A DNA stretch of 64,000 bases from Novosphingobium sp. SG919. GTDB taxonomy: Bacteria > Pseudomonadota > Alphaproteobacteria > Sphingomonadales > Sphingomonadaceae. The stretch is from positions 434,001 to 498,000 of the forward strand of contig NZ_JABCNG010000002.1 of assembly GCF_012932495.1 (NCBI RefSeq), read 5' to 3'. The translations under genes were made by a program, and so were the position numbers. Below, piece by piece: positions 39,061 through 48,392 of the stretch. The notes under the pieces are model-generated. The model was not told the DNA's origin. It did not search any database and saw only the letters and a program-made list of their open reading frames with translations. Every line of letters starts with the position of its first letter. Position 1 is the stretch's first letter.

Positions 39061-39329
39061 TAGGTCGTGAACTCATAAATGGCGCCCCCGAGGCGCCAAA
39101 ATGGCGAACATATCGGGCCAAAGTGACCGCCGCGAAGGCTGGTAGCCTTTGCAAGGGCGCTTTGGGCTGAGATGGAAGCCATTTTGGCGTCCCTTCGGGA
39201 TTTGACCCAAAGGCCCCCTCGCAGCGTCGAAAGCACTGGAAATATTGCCGATATTCCTGCGCGCTTTCTCCTCGCGACGGGGCCTTTGGCCCCAAACCTC
39301 GGGGGCGCCATTTATGAGTTCACGACCTA
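39061..39329. repeat. Nested palindromic (three-way-junction) element, copy 2
   Basis: Outer arms 39061-39093 and 39297-39329 match perfectly over 33 bp. Immediately inside, a 12-bp stem pairs 39094-39105 with 39178-39189, and an 11-bp stem pairs 39207-39217 with 39279-39289. Smaller hairpins sit within each arm (for example 39229-39234 with 39263-39268). Compared with copy 1 at 8429-8700, the second arm spans 83 nt in both, the gap to the outer arm is 7 nt in both, and the total differs by 3 nt. The primary sequence has drifted, although TAGG...CGTG.AC...AAAT at the ends and CGCGAAG in the first arm remain alike. It lies between convergent katG and a LacI gene. The flanks (38993-39060 and 39330-39417) hold no gene; a small 6-bp hairpin after katG is near 39009-39023. 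Confidence 0.87.
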
Positions 39330-39417
39330 AAAGTGCGCTGCGCTCCGGGTCGCGAAAATCAACCGCTCTCACGCCCCCTGACCTAAATCTCCGCCCACCC
39401 TGGGCGGCTCGGTTCCC

Positions 39418-40521
39418 TCAGGCGGGATGATCTGGCGGCGGCGCCAGAGAGTCCCGCTCGACCAGGTGAAAATCGAGCATAAGCTGGCGGTCGCCGGTTT
39501 CGCCCCGATCAAGCAGCAGGCTGGCTGCGGCATAGCCCATTTCCTCGATCGGCTGGTAGATCGTGGTCAGGTACGGCCAGACCGACTTGGCCACCCAGCT
39601 ATCGTCGAATCCGCATAGCGAGATGTCGTGCGGCACGCGCAAGCCGGCGCGCGCGCAGGCCACCATCACCCCGGCCGCCGAATCGTCGTTGGTGGCAAAG
39701 ATCGCGCTCGGGCGTGGTTCGTGGGCAAGCAGCGCCGTACCCGCCGCAATGCCGCCTTCGAAGGCAAAGCTGCCATTGGCCTCCGCCACGGGCAGCGTGG
39801 CACCCAGTTCCTTGAGCGCATTGAGAAAGCCGGTGCGCCGCCGCTCGCCCGCGCGATGCAGTGGCGGGCCGGTGACCACGCCCAGCCGGCGATGGCCCAG
39901 CGCCCACAAGCGGCGCGCGACAAGGGCGCCGGCGGCGCTGTCGTCGATCGCCACGCACGCCGAACGGCCCAGTTCGCTGTTGGGGGCGATGCGGGCATAG
40001 CGGATGCTGCGCCGCTCCAGAAAGGCCAGAACCTGGATGTTGTCGGTCAGCGGCGGGGTGAGGATGAAGCCGTCGCAGCGGCTGTTGCGCACGATCGCGT
40101 CAAGCTGCGCTTCCACCTGGGCATGGGGGCGATCGGAATCGATGCTGTCGATGCGCAGGTGATATTGCTGCTCCATGCAGGCGCGATAGACGCCTGACTG
40201 GATCTTGATCGTGTAGTTCGGGCTGGGGTTGTCGAACAGCAGGCCCACGATGAATGTGCGCGATCCGGCCAGCGAGCGGGCCGCAGCATCGGGCACGAAG
40301 GCCAGCGTGGTGATGGCCGCCTCCACTTTCGCGCGCAACGCGTCGGACACGTGGGGTTCGCGATTAACCACGCGGGACACGCTTTTGAGGGACACCCCGG
40401 CAAGGCGGGCAACATCCTCCATCGTGGCGCGCGGCGCGGGTGCGGCCGCTGCTGGCGGTTGCACTTGGTCCCGTTCGGGTTGCCGGCTGTCTGCGAACGG
40501 TCGCCTCTCCATGTCAACCAT
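39418..40521 (-). CDS. LacI-family transcriptional regulator (glucoside module A)
   Basis: A 367-residue repressor from ATG 40521 (ATG 40512 is also possible). A low-complexity Pro/Ala N-terminal stretch precedes the helix-turn-helix TMEDVARLAGVSLKSVSRVV. The effector domain has the usual segments (FIVGLLFDNPSPNYTIKIQS, ATNDDSAAGVMVACARAGLR, GFDDSWVAKSVWPYLTTIYQ). It diverges from a TonB receptor followed by GH3 and GH30 enzymes, so it most probably controls their induction by a glucoside-derived sugar. It is the counterpart of the LacI gene at 53082-54167 in the second module. Confidence 0.88.
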   Translation of the reverse strand: MVDMERRPFADSRQPERDQVQPPAAAAPAPRATMEDVARLAGVSLKSVSRVVNREPHVSDALRAKVEAAITTLAFVPDAAARSLAGSRTFIVGLLFDNPSPNYTIKIQSGVYRACMEQQYHLRIDSIDSDRPHAQVEAQLDAIVRNSRCDGFILTPPLTDNIQVLAFLERRSIRYARIAPNSELGRSACVAIDDSAAGALVARRLWALGHRRLGVVTGPPLHRAGERRRTGFLNALKELGATLPVAEANGSFAFEGGIAAGTALLAHEPRPSAIFATNDDSAAGVMVACARAGLRVPHDISLCGFDDSWVAKSVWPYLTTIYQPIEEMGYAAASLLLDRGETGDRQLMLDFHLVERDSLAPPPDHPA

Positions 40522-40833
40522 TATGACTATTTCTTTCGCGAGGTCACGTTGAAATCTGACAACGCAGTCTTGACAGCGCTGACTGTTTGATTTCAAAGTA
40601 TGGCCAAGCAAGAGATACTACTTGCCGCCGATGGAGAGGAAATCGATTGCCGCTGCGAAGCCATGCTTCGGGCGGGTGGGCCCTTGTTGCCCGATCACTT
40701 CTCTTCATCGTCGGTGCGGCCATTGCCAGGGCAGGGCTTGCCTGCGCCGCGTGCGCAGCAAGCAAGTGCATGGCCGCGCAAGCGAATGTCACCCGCGGCA
40801 AGAACGCACGCGGGGCATGAAAGGGAGGGAAAA
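40522..40833. promoter_or_regulatory. Divergent control region of glucoside module A
   Basis: A 312-nt gap between the LacI and TonB-receptor starts. TTGACAGCGCTGAC at 40570-40583 contains the palindrome CAGCGCTG and matches 13 of 14 bases of the sequence at 54281-54294 in module B. It could be a -35 element overlapping a LacI operator. The rest carries an open frame in phase with the receptor but lacks coding character; the receptor start at 40834 has its own GGGAGG site and signal peptide. Confidence 0.55.
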
Positions 40834-43320
40834 ATGAAGCTGATCAAAACAGCATGCCTGGTTTCTGCCGTGGCTCTGGCCGCACCGGCCTATGCCCAGA
40901 CCGCGCCGGCCCCTGCACCTGCGCAGGAACCGGCCAAGGCCGCCAGCGACGAAGTGGCGATGCCCGACATCATCGTGACCGCCACGCGCGACAAGACGCT
41001 GCTGTCGAAAACACCGATCGCGCTGACCGCCATCACCGGCGACGGGCTGCGTTCCAAGGGCGTGACCAACCCCACCGCGCTGGGTGACCAGGTGCCCGGC
41101 CTCTCGATCGACCGCACCAACGGCTTGCAGATCACCATTCGCGGCGTGACCAGCACCGACGGTACCGAAAAGGGCAATCCTTCGGCCGCGTTCCTGGCCG
41201 ATGGCGTCTATCTGGCGCGGCCCCAGCAGGCCGACGTGAGCTTCATGGACGTGGACCATGTCGAAGTGCTGAAAGGTCCGCAGGGCACGCTCTATGGCCG
41301 CAACACCACAGCGGGCGTGATCAACGTGATCACCAAGCGCCCCAATTTCGACCGCGTGAGCGTGGAAGCCAACGTGGGCGCAGGCAATTACAATGCCTAT
41401 AACGCCGATGCCGCGTTCAACCTGCCGGTCAACGACTGGGCCGCGTTCCGCCTTTCGCTCAACTATGACACGCGCGACAATTTCGTGAAGGGCGTGGCGG
41501 GCGATCCCAACTACAACAACAAGTTCCGCACCAATATCTCGGCCCGCCTGCAGGGCCTGTTCAAGCTGGGCGACCGGGGCGACCTGCTGCTGCGCGGCAG
41601 CTATTCGCGCCTGACCGGATCGCGCGACAGCTCGGTGCCGTTCAGCAATTTCTACCAGCTGGGCACCGACAGCAGCTCGGCCGGCAATACCACGGCCGAC
41701 AAGGCGCGCGTGGCCACCTGGGCGCCGATCGGCAACACGCGCCAGTCGCTCACCACCTCGCTGCTGAGCGCCAGCTTCAACACGCCGTTCAGCTATACCA
41801 GCGGCGGCACGACGTATACCAGCCTGACCACGCACCAGTATGGCGGCGGGGACCAATCCTCGTTCAAGCCCAACGTGCACGACATCGCCTATAACCTCGA
41901 TGGCGAATTCAATTACGATTTCGGCGGCATCAAGGCCACTTACCTGGGGTCGATCCGGCAATACGAAGCCAAGGAAAACAGCAACGTCCTGAGCGGGGTA
42001 AACCTGCCCGGCACGTTCAACGGTGATTACACGCAGCAAAGCCACGAGTTGCGCCTGGCGTCGAGCGGGGATGGCCCGCTCAAGATCCAGGGCGGCCTCT
42101 ATTACTTCCGCGAAGAATCACGCATCGCGTTCTATATCTACAACCTGCTGCCCCAGGTGTTCGGCAACACGTTCATCTATGGCTTCCCGCAGCACACGAT
42201 CTCGTCCACCAAGGGCGCATTCACGCAAGGCACCTACAAGATCACCGACGCGGTCCGGCTGACGGCCGGCATCCGCTACACCGCCGACGATCTTTCCCGC
42301 TATGGCCACACCGTGCACCTCAACACGCTGGGCGGGCAGCCGCTGGTGGGCGGGCAATATACGCTCGATCCGGCCGCCGGCGGCGGGCGCAGCTATGTCA
42401 ACGACGCCACGGTCAAGGGCCGCAAGGTGACCTGGCGCGCCGGCTTCGATGCCGATGTGGCGGGCGGCCTGCTCTATGGCTCGATTGCCACCGGCTACAA
42501 GGTCGGCGGCTTTGGCGACGGGTGCTCCACCGGCGGGGCGGGCCAGTCGCTCGTCACGTCGCAGGGCGAGCGCTGCGATTATTCCACCGTGGTCACCGGC
42601 ACCACCACGCTCAAGTATGGCGACCAGCACGCGATCTATTACGAGCCCGAAACCCTGACCGACTATGAACTGGGCTTCCGCGGCCGCGTGGCGCCGTGGA
42701 TGAAGATTGACACCAACCTGTTCCTGTATGATTACAAGAACCTGCAGTTGAGCGCGATTATTCCGATCAATGGCGCCAACCAGACGGTGACGACCAACGC
42801 GGGCAAGGCGCGCGTGCTGGGCTGGGAATTCGAAACCCAGTTCTATCCCACGCGCGACCTGAACCTGACGCTGGGCGTGGACCTGACCGACGGGCACTAT
42901 ACCCAGTTCTGCCCGAGCGGCCTGGTCAACGGCAAGTGCACCGCCAACGATCGCGGCCAGGTGGCCAACTATGCCGGGCAGAAGCTGGATCGCACGCCGT
43001 CCACCGTGCTCTATGGCAGCATCAACTACACGGTGCCGGTGGGCGAGGGCAATGTCGTCGCCTCGGTCTATTCGCGCTATTCGTCGGCCTATTCGGTGAC
43101 GGTGTTCGGCGATACCGGGTCCTACTGGCTCAAGCTGTGGACGCCTTCGCAAACCCGCACCCAGGCCAGCCTGACCTATAACGCGCCGAACAGCGCGTGG
43201 TACGCCACGGCGTTCGTCAAGAACATCGAGAACAAGGTGGCGCTGGTTACCGGCAGCGCGACCAGCCTGACCATGACCGATCCGCGCACTTTCGGCGTGC
43301 GTGCCGGCGTGAAGTTCTGA
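40834..43320 (+). CDS. TonB-dependent outer-membrane receptor (glucoside module A)
   Basis: An 828-residue precursor. Signal peptide MKLIKTACLVSAVALAAPAY with cleavage near AYAQ; plug from DIIVTATRDKTLLSKTPIAL through VEVLKGPQGTLYGRNTTAGV; barrel ending in DPRTFGVRAGVKF. It is closely similar in the plug to the receptor at 54371 (for example LQITIRGVTSTDGTEKG against LQITIRGVSSTDNSEKG), so the two are paralogs. An intrinsic terminator follows, before the GH3 gene. The linked GH3 and GH30 enzymes suggest it imports a beta-glucoside, saponin-like glycoside or glucan oligomer. Upstream in-frame sequence is excluded because the signal peptide and GGGAGG ribosome site fix the start. Confidence 0.92.
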   Translation: MKLIKTACLVSAVALAAPAYAQTAPAPAPAQEPAKAASDEVAMPDIIVTATRDKTLLSKTPIALTAITGDGLRSKGVTNPTALGDQVPGLSIDRTNGLQITIRGVTSTDGTEKGNPSAAFLADGVYLARPQQADVSFMDVDHVEVLKGPQGTLYGRNTTAGVINVITKRPNFDRVSVEANVGAGNYNAYNADAAFNLPVNDWAAFRLSLNYDTRDNFVKGVAGDPNYNNKFRTNISARLQGLFKLGDRGDLLLRGSYSRLTGSRDSSVPFSNFYQLGTDSSSAGNTTADKARVATWAPIGNTRQSLTTSLLSASFNTPFSYTSGGTTYTSLTTHQYGGGDQSSFKPNVHDIAYNLDGEFNYDFGGIKATYLGSIRQYEAKENSNVLSGVNLPGTFNGDYTQQSHELRLASSGDGPLKIQGGLYYFREESRIAFYIYNLLPQVFGNTFIYGFPQHTISSTKGAFTQGTYKITDAVRLTAGIRYTADDLSRYGHTVHLNTLGGQPLVGGQYTLDPAAGGGRSYVNDATVKGRKVTWRAGFDADVAGGLLYGSIATGYKVGGFGDGCSTGGAGQSLVTSQGERCDYSTVVTGTTTLKYGDQHAIYYEPETLTDYELGFRGRVAPWMKIDTNLFLYDYKNLQLSAIIPINGANQTVTTNAGKARVLGWEFETQFYPTRDLNLTLGVDLTDGHYTQFCPSGLVNGKCTANDRGQVANYAGQKLDRTPSTVLYGSINYTVPVGEGNVVASVYSRYSSAYSVTVFGDTGSYWLKLWTPSQTRTQASLTYNAPNSAWYATAFVKNIENKVALVTGSATSLTMTDPRTFGVRAGVKF

Positions 43321-43330
43321 TGCTGAAACG

Positions 43331-43364
43331 GCGGGCCGCCCGCTTGGGGCGGCCCGCATTTTTC
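43331..43364 (+). terminator. Intrinsic terminator after TonB receptor A
   Basis: A perfect 10-bp stem (43331-43340 with 43348-43357), 7-nt loop, then CATTTTTCCC. It separates the receptor from the GH3 gene and would reduce transcription into the hydrolases unless it is partly read through. Confidence 0.85.
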
Positions 43365-43387
43365 CCTTTTCTCACAAGGATTGTCCG

Positions 43388-45592
43388 ATGAACCGCCACC
43401 TGCCTTTCGTGCTTGGCTGCGCTGCCCTGGCGCTGGGCGCCAATGCCCATGCCCAGCAGGCGCCCGCGATCGATCTGGCAGGGGCACAGGCCCGCGCCGA
43501 TGCCACGGTCAAGCAGATGACCGGCGACGAGAAAGTGATCCTCACCCACGGGATGATGCCGCTGCCGTTCCTGCCGGGCACCAAGGTTCCCGAAGGCGCG
43601 GTGCCTGGCGCGGGCTATGTGCCGGGCATTGCGCGGCTAGGCGTGCCGGCGCTTACCGAAACCGACGCCAGCCTGGGCGTGGCCTGGGTGGGCGGGCTGC
43701 GCAAGGACGGTGCCACCGCGCTGCCATCGGGCCTGGCCCAGGCGGCCAGCTGGAACCCCGAGCTGCTCTATCGCGGCGGGGCGATGATCGGGGCAGAGGC
43801 CCGGGCCAAGGGTTTCAACGTGCTGCTGGCCGGCGGCGTCAACCTGATGCGCGATCCGCGCAATGGCCGCACCTTCGAATACCTGGCCGAAGACCCGCTG
43901 CTCTCGGGTGACCTGGTCGGCGCGGCGATCGCCGGCATCCAATCGAACCATATCATTTCCACGATCAAGCATTTCGCGCTCAACGGCCAGGAAACCGGGC
44001 GCAAGTATGTCGACGTCAAGATCACCGAAGGCGCCGCCCGCGAAAGCGACCTGCTGGCGTTCCAGATCGGCATCGAAAAGGGCCAGCCCGGCGCGGTGAT
44101 GTGCGCCTATAACCGCATCGGCGGGGCGCAGGCCTGCGCCAGCGACTGGGCGCTCAACAAAGTGCTCAAGGGCGCGTGGGGCTACAAGGGCTTTGTCATG
44201 TCGGACTGGGGCGCGGTGCCCGGCGTCGAGGCCGCCATCAATGGCCTGGACCAGCAATCGGGCGAACAGCTCGACAAAGACATCTATTTTGCCGACACGC
44301 TCAAGGCCAAGGCGGCTGGCGACAAGGCCTGGGCCGCGCGGCTTGATGACATGAACCGCCGCGTGCTGACCGCGATCTATGCTGCCGGGGTGGACAAGAA
44401 CCCGGCGCGGCCGGGCGGGCAGATCGACTTTGCCGCCCATGCCCAGGTGGCCGAGGAAGTGGCCCGCCAAGGCATCGTGCTGCTCAAGAACAACGGCGCG
44501 CTGCCTTTGGCCAAGACGGCCAAGACAATCGCGGTGATCGGCGGCTATGCCGATAGCGGGGTGTTGGCCGGATCGGGTTCCAGCCTGGTGATGGGCGAAG
44601 GCGGCCCGGCCGCCACGCGCTCGCTGGGTGGCGATGGGCCGTTTGCCGCGCTGATGCAGCAAAGCTATCACCGCTCCAGCCCGCTCAAGGCCATCCAGGC
44701 CAGCGCGCCCCAGGCCACGATCACGTTCCGCGATGGTCGCTACATCGCCGATGCCGTGGAAAAGGCCCGCCAGGCCCAAGTGGCGATCGTGTTTGCCACC
44801 GAATGGCGCACCGAAGGGGCCGACCAGCCCGACCTGTCGCTGCCCGATGGGCAGGATGCGCTGATTGCGGCCGTCGCGGCGGCCAATCCCAATACGATCG
44901 TCGTGCTGGAAACCGGCGGGCCGGTGCTGATGCCCTGGCTCGACAAGGTGGCGGGCGTGGTGGAGGCCTGGTATCCCGGCGCCCGCGGTGGCGAGGCGAT
45001 TGCCTCGGTGCTGTTTGGCGATACCAATCCCAGTGGACGCCTGCCCGTGACCTTCCCCGCAAGCCTTGATCAGTTGCCCCGGCCCAAGCTGGACGGCAGC
45101 GATTGGGTGGAGCCCAATTTCGGCGGTGATCCCGCGCCGGGCAAGGACCAGTTGCACAGCGACTATGACATCGAAGGGTCGGACGTGGGCTATCGCTGGT
45201 TTGCCCGCAAGGGGCTCAAGCCGCTGTTTCCGTTCGGCTATGGCCTGAGCTACACCAGCTTTGCGGCGCGCGATCTCAAGGTTTCGGGGCTTTCCGCCAG
45301 CTTCACCCTGGCCAACACCGGCCAGCGCGCGGGTGACGACGTGGGGCAGGTCTACCTCGTTCGTCGCAACGGCGCTCCGCTGCAACGCCTGGTTGGCTTC
45401 AAGCGGTTGAGCCTGGCTGCCGGCGCCAGCCAGAGCGCCAGCGTCACGTTCGATCCGCGCCTGCTGGCCGATTGGAAGGATGGTCGCTGGACGATGCCGG
45501 CGGGCGAATACGGCTTTGCCTTGGGGCGCAACGCGGCCGAACTGGGCCCGGTGGTGACGATCAAGCTGCCTGCCCGCGCGTGGAAGGATTGA
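43388..45592 (+). CDS. GH3 beta-glucosidase-type hydrolase, secreted
   Basis: A 734-residue precursor with signal peptide MNRHLPFVLGCAALALGANA. The GH3 barrel is seen in NVLLAGGVNLMRDPRNGRTF and ISTIKHFALNGQETGR; the nucleophile aspartate is about D273 in GFVMSDWGAV. The second alpha/beta domain (GIVLLKNNGALPLAKTAKTI) and a C-terminal fibronectin-III-like domain (SFTLANTGQRAGDDVGQVYL) complete the usual long form. It should remove terminal beta-linked glucose or related sugars in the periplasm. It starts 67 nt after the TonB receptor and is followed by GH30 with a 5-nt gap, so the two enzymes are one unit. Sugar specificity cannot be fixed. Confidence 0.92.
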   Translation: MNRHLPFVLGCAALALGANAHAQQAPAIDLAGAQARADATVKQMTGDEKVILTHGMMPLPFLPGTKVPEGAVPGAGYVPGIARLGVPALTETDASLGVAWVGGLRKDGATALPSGLAQAASWNPELLYRGGAMIGAEARAKGFNVLLAGGVNLMRDPRNGRTFEYLAEDPLLSGDLVGAAIAGIQSNHIISTIKHFALNGQETGRKYVDVKITEGAARESDLLAFQIGIEKGQPGAVMCAYNRIGGAQACASDWALNKVLKGAWGYKGFVMSDWGAVPGVEAAINGLDQQSGEQLDKDIYFADTLKAKAAGDKAWAARLDDMNRRVLTAIYAAGVDKNPARPGGQIDFAAHAQVAEEVARQGIVLLKNNGALPLAKTAKTIAVIGGYADSGVLAGSGSSLVMGEGGPAATRSLGGDGPFAALMQQSYHRSSPLKAIQASAPQATITFRDGRYIADAVEKARQAQVAIVFATEWRTEGADQPDLSLPDGQDALIAAVAAANPNTIVVLETGGPVLMPWLDKVAGVVEAWYPGARGGEAIASVLFGDTNPSGRLPVTFPASLDQLPRPKLDGSDWVEPNFGGDPAPGKDQLHSDYDIEGSDVGYRWFARKGLKPLFPFGYGLSYTSFAARDLKVSGLSASFTLANTGQRAGDDVGQVYLVRRNGAPLQRLVGFKRLSLAAGASQSASVTFDPRLLADWKDGRWTMPAGEYGFALGRNAAELGPVVTIKLPARAWKD

Positions 45593-45597
45593 AGGCC

Positions 45598-47109
45598 ATG
45601 GACACTGCGGTCAACCGGCGTGGTGCCATGGCACTGATCGGCATGGGGGCGGCTGCGGCGGGGGTGCCTGGCATCACCGCCGCAGCTCGGGGCGCCCCGG
45701 CACCGGCAACCCCGGCACGACCTGCCGTCACCGGCGCGTCGTGGGTGGCGACGGTGGCTGGTCGGCCATGGCAGGCGCGCCCGTTGCCCGCGCTGGCGCC
45801 CGTTCCCGCCGATCTGTTTGCCGTGGGCGCGCAAGTGCGGCTGGATGCACCACGCCAGACCATCGCCGGCTTTGGCGGGGCGTTTTCGGAAAAAGGGTGG
45901 GATGCCTTGCAGGCCCTGCCGCCTGCCCGGCGCGCCCAGGCACTGGCTACCCTGTTCGGCGACGACGGCTGCGCGTTCAACCAGTGTCGCACCCCGATCG
46001 GCGCCAACGACATTTCGCGCGGGTGGTACAGCTATGACGAAACGCCCGACGATTATGACCTCGCGCACTTTTCCATCGCCAATGATCGGGAAACGCTGAT
46101 CCCGTTCATCAAGGCGGCACAAGGCTTGCGGCCCGATCTGAAAGTCTGGGCCTCGCCGTGGTCGCCGCCCACCTGGATGAAGAGGGGCGGCCATTACGCA
46201 CAGGCGCCGGCCTGGCCAGGGCAGCCATCGAATGGCATCACGCCCGCGCAACTGGGCCAGGAAGGCAGCGATTCCTTCCGCCTCGATGATCGCACCCTGG
46301 CCACGTATGCCCGCTATTTCCGTCGTTATGTGGAGGAATATGCCAAGGCCGGCATCCGCATCGACACGGTGATGCCGCAGAACGAATTCAATTCGGCCCA
46401 GCCCTTTCCCAGCTGCTGCTGGACACCCGAAGGCCTCGCGCGGTTCATTCCCTTCCTCGCCCAGGAAATGGACAAGGTGGGCACGCGCGTGTTCTTCGGC
46501 ACGCTCGAGCGCGGCAATGTGGACCTTTTCGCCCGCGTCATGGCCCATCCCCAGGCCGCCGCCGCGATCAAGGGCATCGGCGTGCAATGGGCCGGCAAGG
46601 ATGCGCTTGGCCCCTTGCGCGAACGCTATCCCACGCTGGAGCTATGGGGTTCGGAGCAGGAATGCGGCGTCGGCACCAACGACTGGCGCTATGCCCGCTA
46701 TGGCTGGCAGACGATCCGGCGCTATTTCGAAAATGGCGCCAGCGCCTGGACGTATTGGAACATGGTCATGCCCGAAGGCGGGATGAGCGGGTGGGGTTGG
46801 CCACAGAACAGCTTGCTGGTGGTCGATACCAAGGCCGGCACGTTCCGCATGGGCGAGGATTACTGGCTGGTGCGCCATCTTTCCGCCCACGTGCGCGCCG
46901 GCGCGCGGATGGTGCCGGTGGAAAGTTTCCTGGGCTATGTGGACCAGCTCGCCTTCCGCAACCCCGATGGATCGCTGGTGCTGGTCGCGAGCAATCCCAT
47001 CGCCCAGCCTGCCACCGTGACGTATCGCATCGGCAGCAAGACACTGGCCTTGCCGATGGAGGCGGATTCGCTCAACACGGTGGTCCTGCCAGCCGATGCG
47101 CTGGCATGA
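45598..47109 (+). CDS. GH30 glycoside hydrolase (glucosylceramidase/beta-1,6-glucanase-like), exported
   Basis: A 503-residue protein with an N-terminal export signal containing paired arginines (MDTAVNRRGAMALIGMGAAA), possibly a Tat signal. The GH30 core is clear: TIAGFGGAFSEKGWDAL at the barrel start, WASPWSPPTWMK, acid/base E263 in MPQNEFNSAQ and nucleophile E353 in LWGSEQECG, followed by SAWTYWNMVMPEGG. The C-terminal beta domain (LVLVASNPIAQPATVTYRIG) is typical. Family members hydrolyse glucosylceramide, beta-1,6-glucan or beta-glucosides. It follows GH3 by 5 nt and would produce or trim the same substrate. The acyltransferase gene downstream is 29 nt away and may be co-transcribed. Confidence 0.92.
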   Translation: MDTAVNRRGAMALIGMGAAAAGVPGITAAARGAPAPATPARPAVTGASWVATVAGRPWQARPLPALAPVPADLFAVGAQVRLDAPRQTIAGFGGAFSEKGWDALQALPPARRAQALATLFGDDGCAFNQCRTPIGANDISRGWYSYDETPDDYDLAHFSIANDRETLIPFIKAAQGLRPDLKVWASPWSPPTWMKRGGHYAQAPAWPGQPSNGITPAQLGQEGSDSFRLDDRTLATYARYFRRYVEEYAKAGIRIDTVMPQNEFNSAQPFPSCCWTPEGLARFIPFLAQEMDKVGTRVFFGTLERGNVDLFARVMAHPQAAAAIKGIGVQWAGKDALGPLRERYPTLELWGSEQECGVGTNDWRYARYGWQTIRRYFENGASAWTYWNMVMPEGGMSGWGWPQNSLLVVDTKAGTFRMGEDYWLVRHLSAHVRAGARMVPVESFLGYVDQLAFRNPDGSLVLVASNPIAQPATVTYRIGSKTLALPMEADSLNTVVLPADALA

Positions 47110-47138
47110 TCGGGGCATGATCGGGGCGTGAACGGGGC

Positions 47139-48275
47139 ATGACAGCGACACGGGAAGCCGGTGCGATGGGCATCGCGCAGGGCAATGCAACCGCCACCGG
47201 CAAGGCGCACTTTGCCGTGCTCGATGGCTTGCGCGGCACGGCGGCCTTGATGGTCGTGCTGTTTCACATCCAGGGCATCACCGTGCTGTGGCAAGGCGAC
47301 AAGGTGATCCTGCACCACGCGCCGCTGGCGGTGGATTTCTTCTTTGCCCTGTCGGGCTTTGTCATCGGCTATGCCTATGATGATCGGTGGGGGAAGATGG
47401 GCGTGGGCGATTTCTTCCGCCTGCGTCTGGTGCGGCTGCACCCCTTGGTGATCCTGGGCGTGCTACTGGGCTTTGCCAGCTATCTGCTCGATCCCTGGGG
47501 CGCGCCGGAGCAGGCGATCGCGCTGTCGCGCCTGCTGGTTGCGCTGGTCATGGGCCTGGCGCTGATCCCCACCTGGCCGCTGCCCAGCCGCTGGACCGAT
47601 ACCCACCCGCTCAACGGACCGTGCTGGAGCCTGCTGCAGGAATATCTTGGCAACATTGCCTATGCCCTGGTGCTGCGCCACTGGTCCACCCGCGCGCTGG
47701 GCGTGTTGGCGCTGGTGAGCGGCGCGGGGCTGGCGGCGAGCGGCGTGGCGCTTGGTTCGCTGGACCAGGGTTCCTATTGGGAAACCCTGTGGATGGCGCC
47801 GGTGCGGCTGTGCTTCCCGTTCGTGACGGGGCTGTGGCTCTATCGCGTGCGCGCGCGGTTGCCCCAGGTGCGATTGGGCTGGCCCACGCTTTCGGTGATC
47901 ATGGTGGTGGCGATGCTGCTGCCGATCTGGCCAGAGGTGGGCGGGATCAAGCTCAACGGCGTCTATGAAGCGGCCTGCGTGATCGTGCTGTTTCCCGCGA
48001 TCATCGTTGCCGGGTGCCATTCGCAGGCAGGGCCCGTGGTTGGCTGGCTGGTGCGCGCCTGCGGGCGGCTGTCCTATCCGATCTACATCACCCACTTCCC
48101 GTTCCTCTACGTGTGGATGAACTATGTGGCCAAGGCGCACTCATCGCCCACGCGCATGGCGGTGATCGGGGTGGGCCTGGTGCCGCTGCTAATCGCAGTG
48201 GCCTGGCTGGCCGACGTGGCCTGGGATCGGCCGATCCGGGGTTGGCTTGGCCGGCGCACGGGCGGGCGCCGCTGA
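47139..48275 (+). CDS. Acyltransferase 3 family membrane protein (OafA/YrhL-like)
   Basis: A 378-residue polytopic membrane protein. The diagnostic N-terminal motif is FAVLDGLRGTAALMVVLFHI, with histidine and arginine in loops (LAVDFFFALSGFVIG, RLVRLHPL) that belong to the acyl-transfer site. About ten membrane segments follow, the last carrying PIYITHFPFLYVW. Relatives O-acetylate or acylate sugars of the cell surface or secondary metabolites. It lacks a C-terminal SGNH domain, so it probably acts alone. Position after GH30 suggests removal or addition of acyl groups on the imported glycoside, but it may instead serve surface polysaccharide made by the next gene. ATG 47166 is an alternative start. 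Confidence 0.85.
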   Translation: MTATREAGAMGIAQGNATATGKAHFAVLDGLRGTAALMVVLFHIQGITVLWQGDKVILHHAPLAVDFFFALSGFVIGYAYDDRWGKMGVGDFFRLRLVRLHPLVILGVLLGFASYLLDPWGAPEQAIALSRLLVALVMGLALIPTWPLPSRWTDTHPLNGPCWSLLQEYLGNIAYALVLRHWSTRALGVLALVSGAGLAASGVALGSLDQGSYWETLWMAPVRLCFPFVTGLWLYRVRARLPQVRLGWPTLSVIMVVAMLLPIWPEVGGIKLNGVYEAACVIVLFPAIIVAGCHSQAGPVVGWLVRACGRLSYPIYITHFPFLYVWMNYVAKAHSSPTRMAVIGVGLVPLLIAVAWLADVAWDRPIRGWLGRRTGGRR

Positions 48276-48392
48276 CCACGCGGCCGGCGTGGAGACCATT
48301 AAGCCCCGCATTTTTGCGCATGCCCGCCTTAGCCGATAGCCACCGTTTTTGCCCCATGCCCGCGGCGATCAGGCAGCAGGCAGGACCGGGCA

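Noticed and set aside
39061..39329. Insertion sequence with terminal inverted repeats
   Set aside because: The arms look like transposon ends, but the 203 nt between them hold no transposase frame; at most it is a non-autonomous element.
40600..40833. N-terminal extension of TonB receptor A upstream of its signal peptide
   Set aside because: The stretch is open in frame but lies before a clear signal peptide with its own GGGAGG ribosome site, so it is leader sequence.
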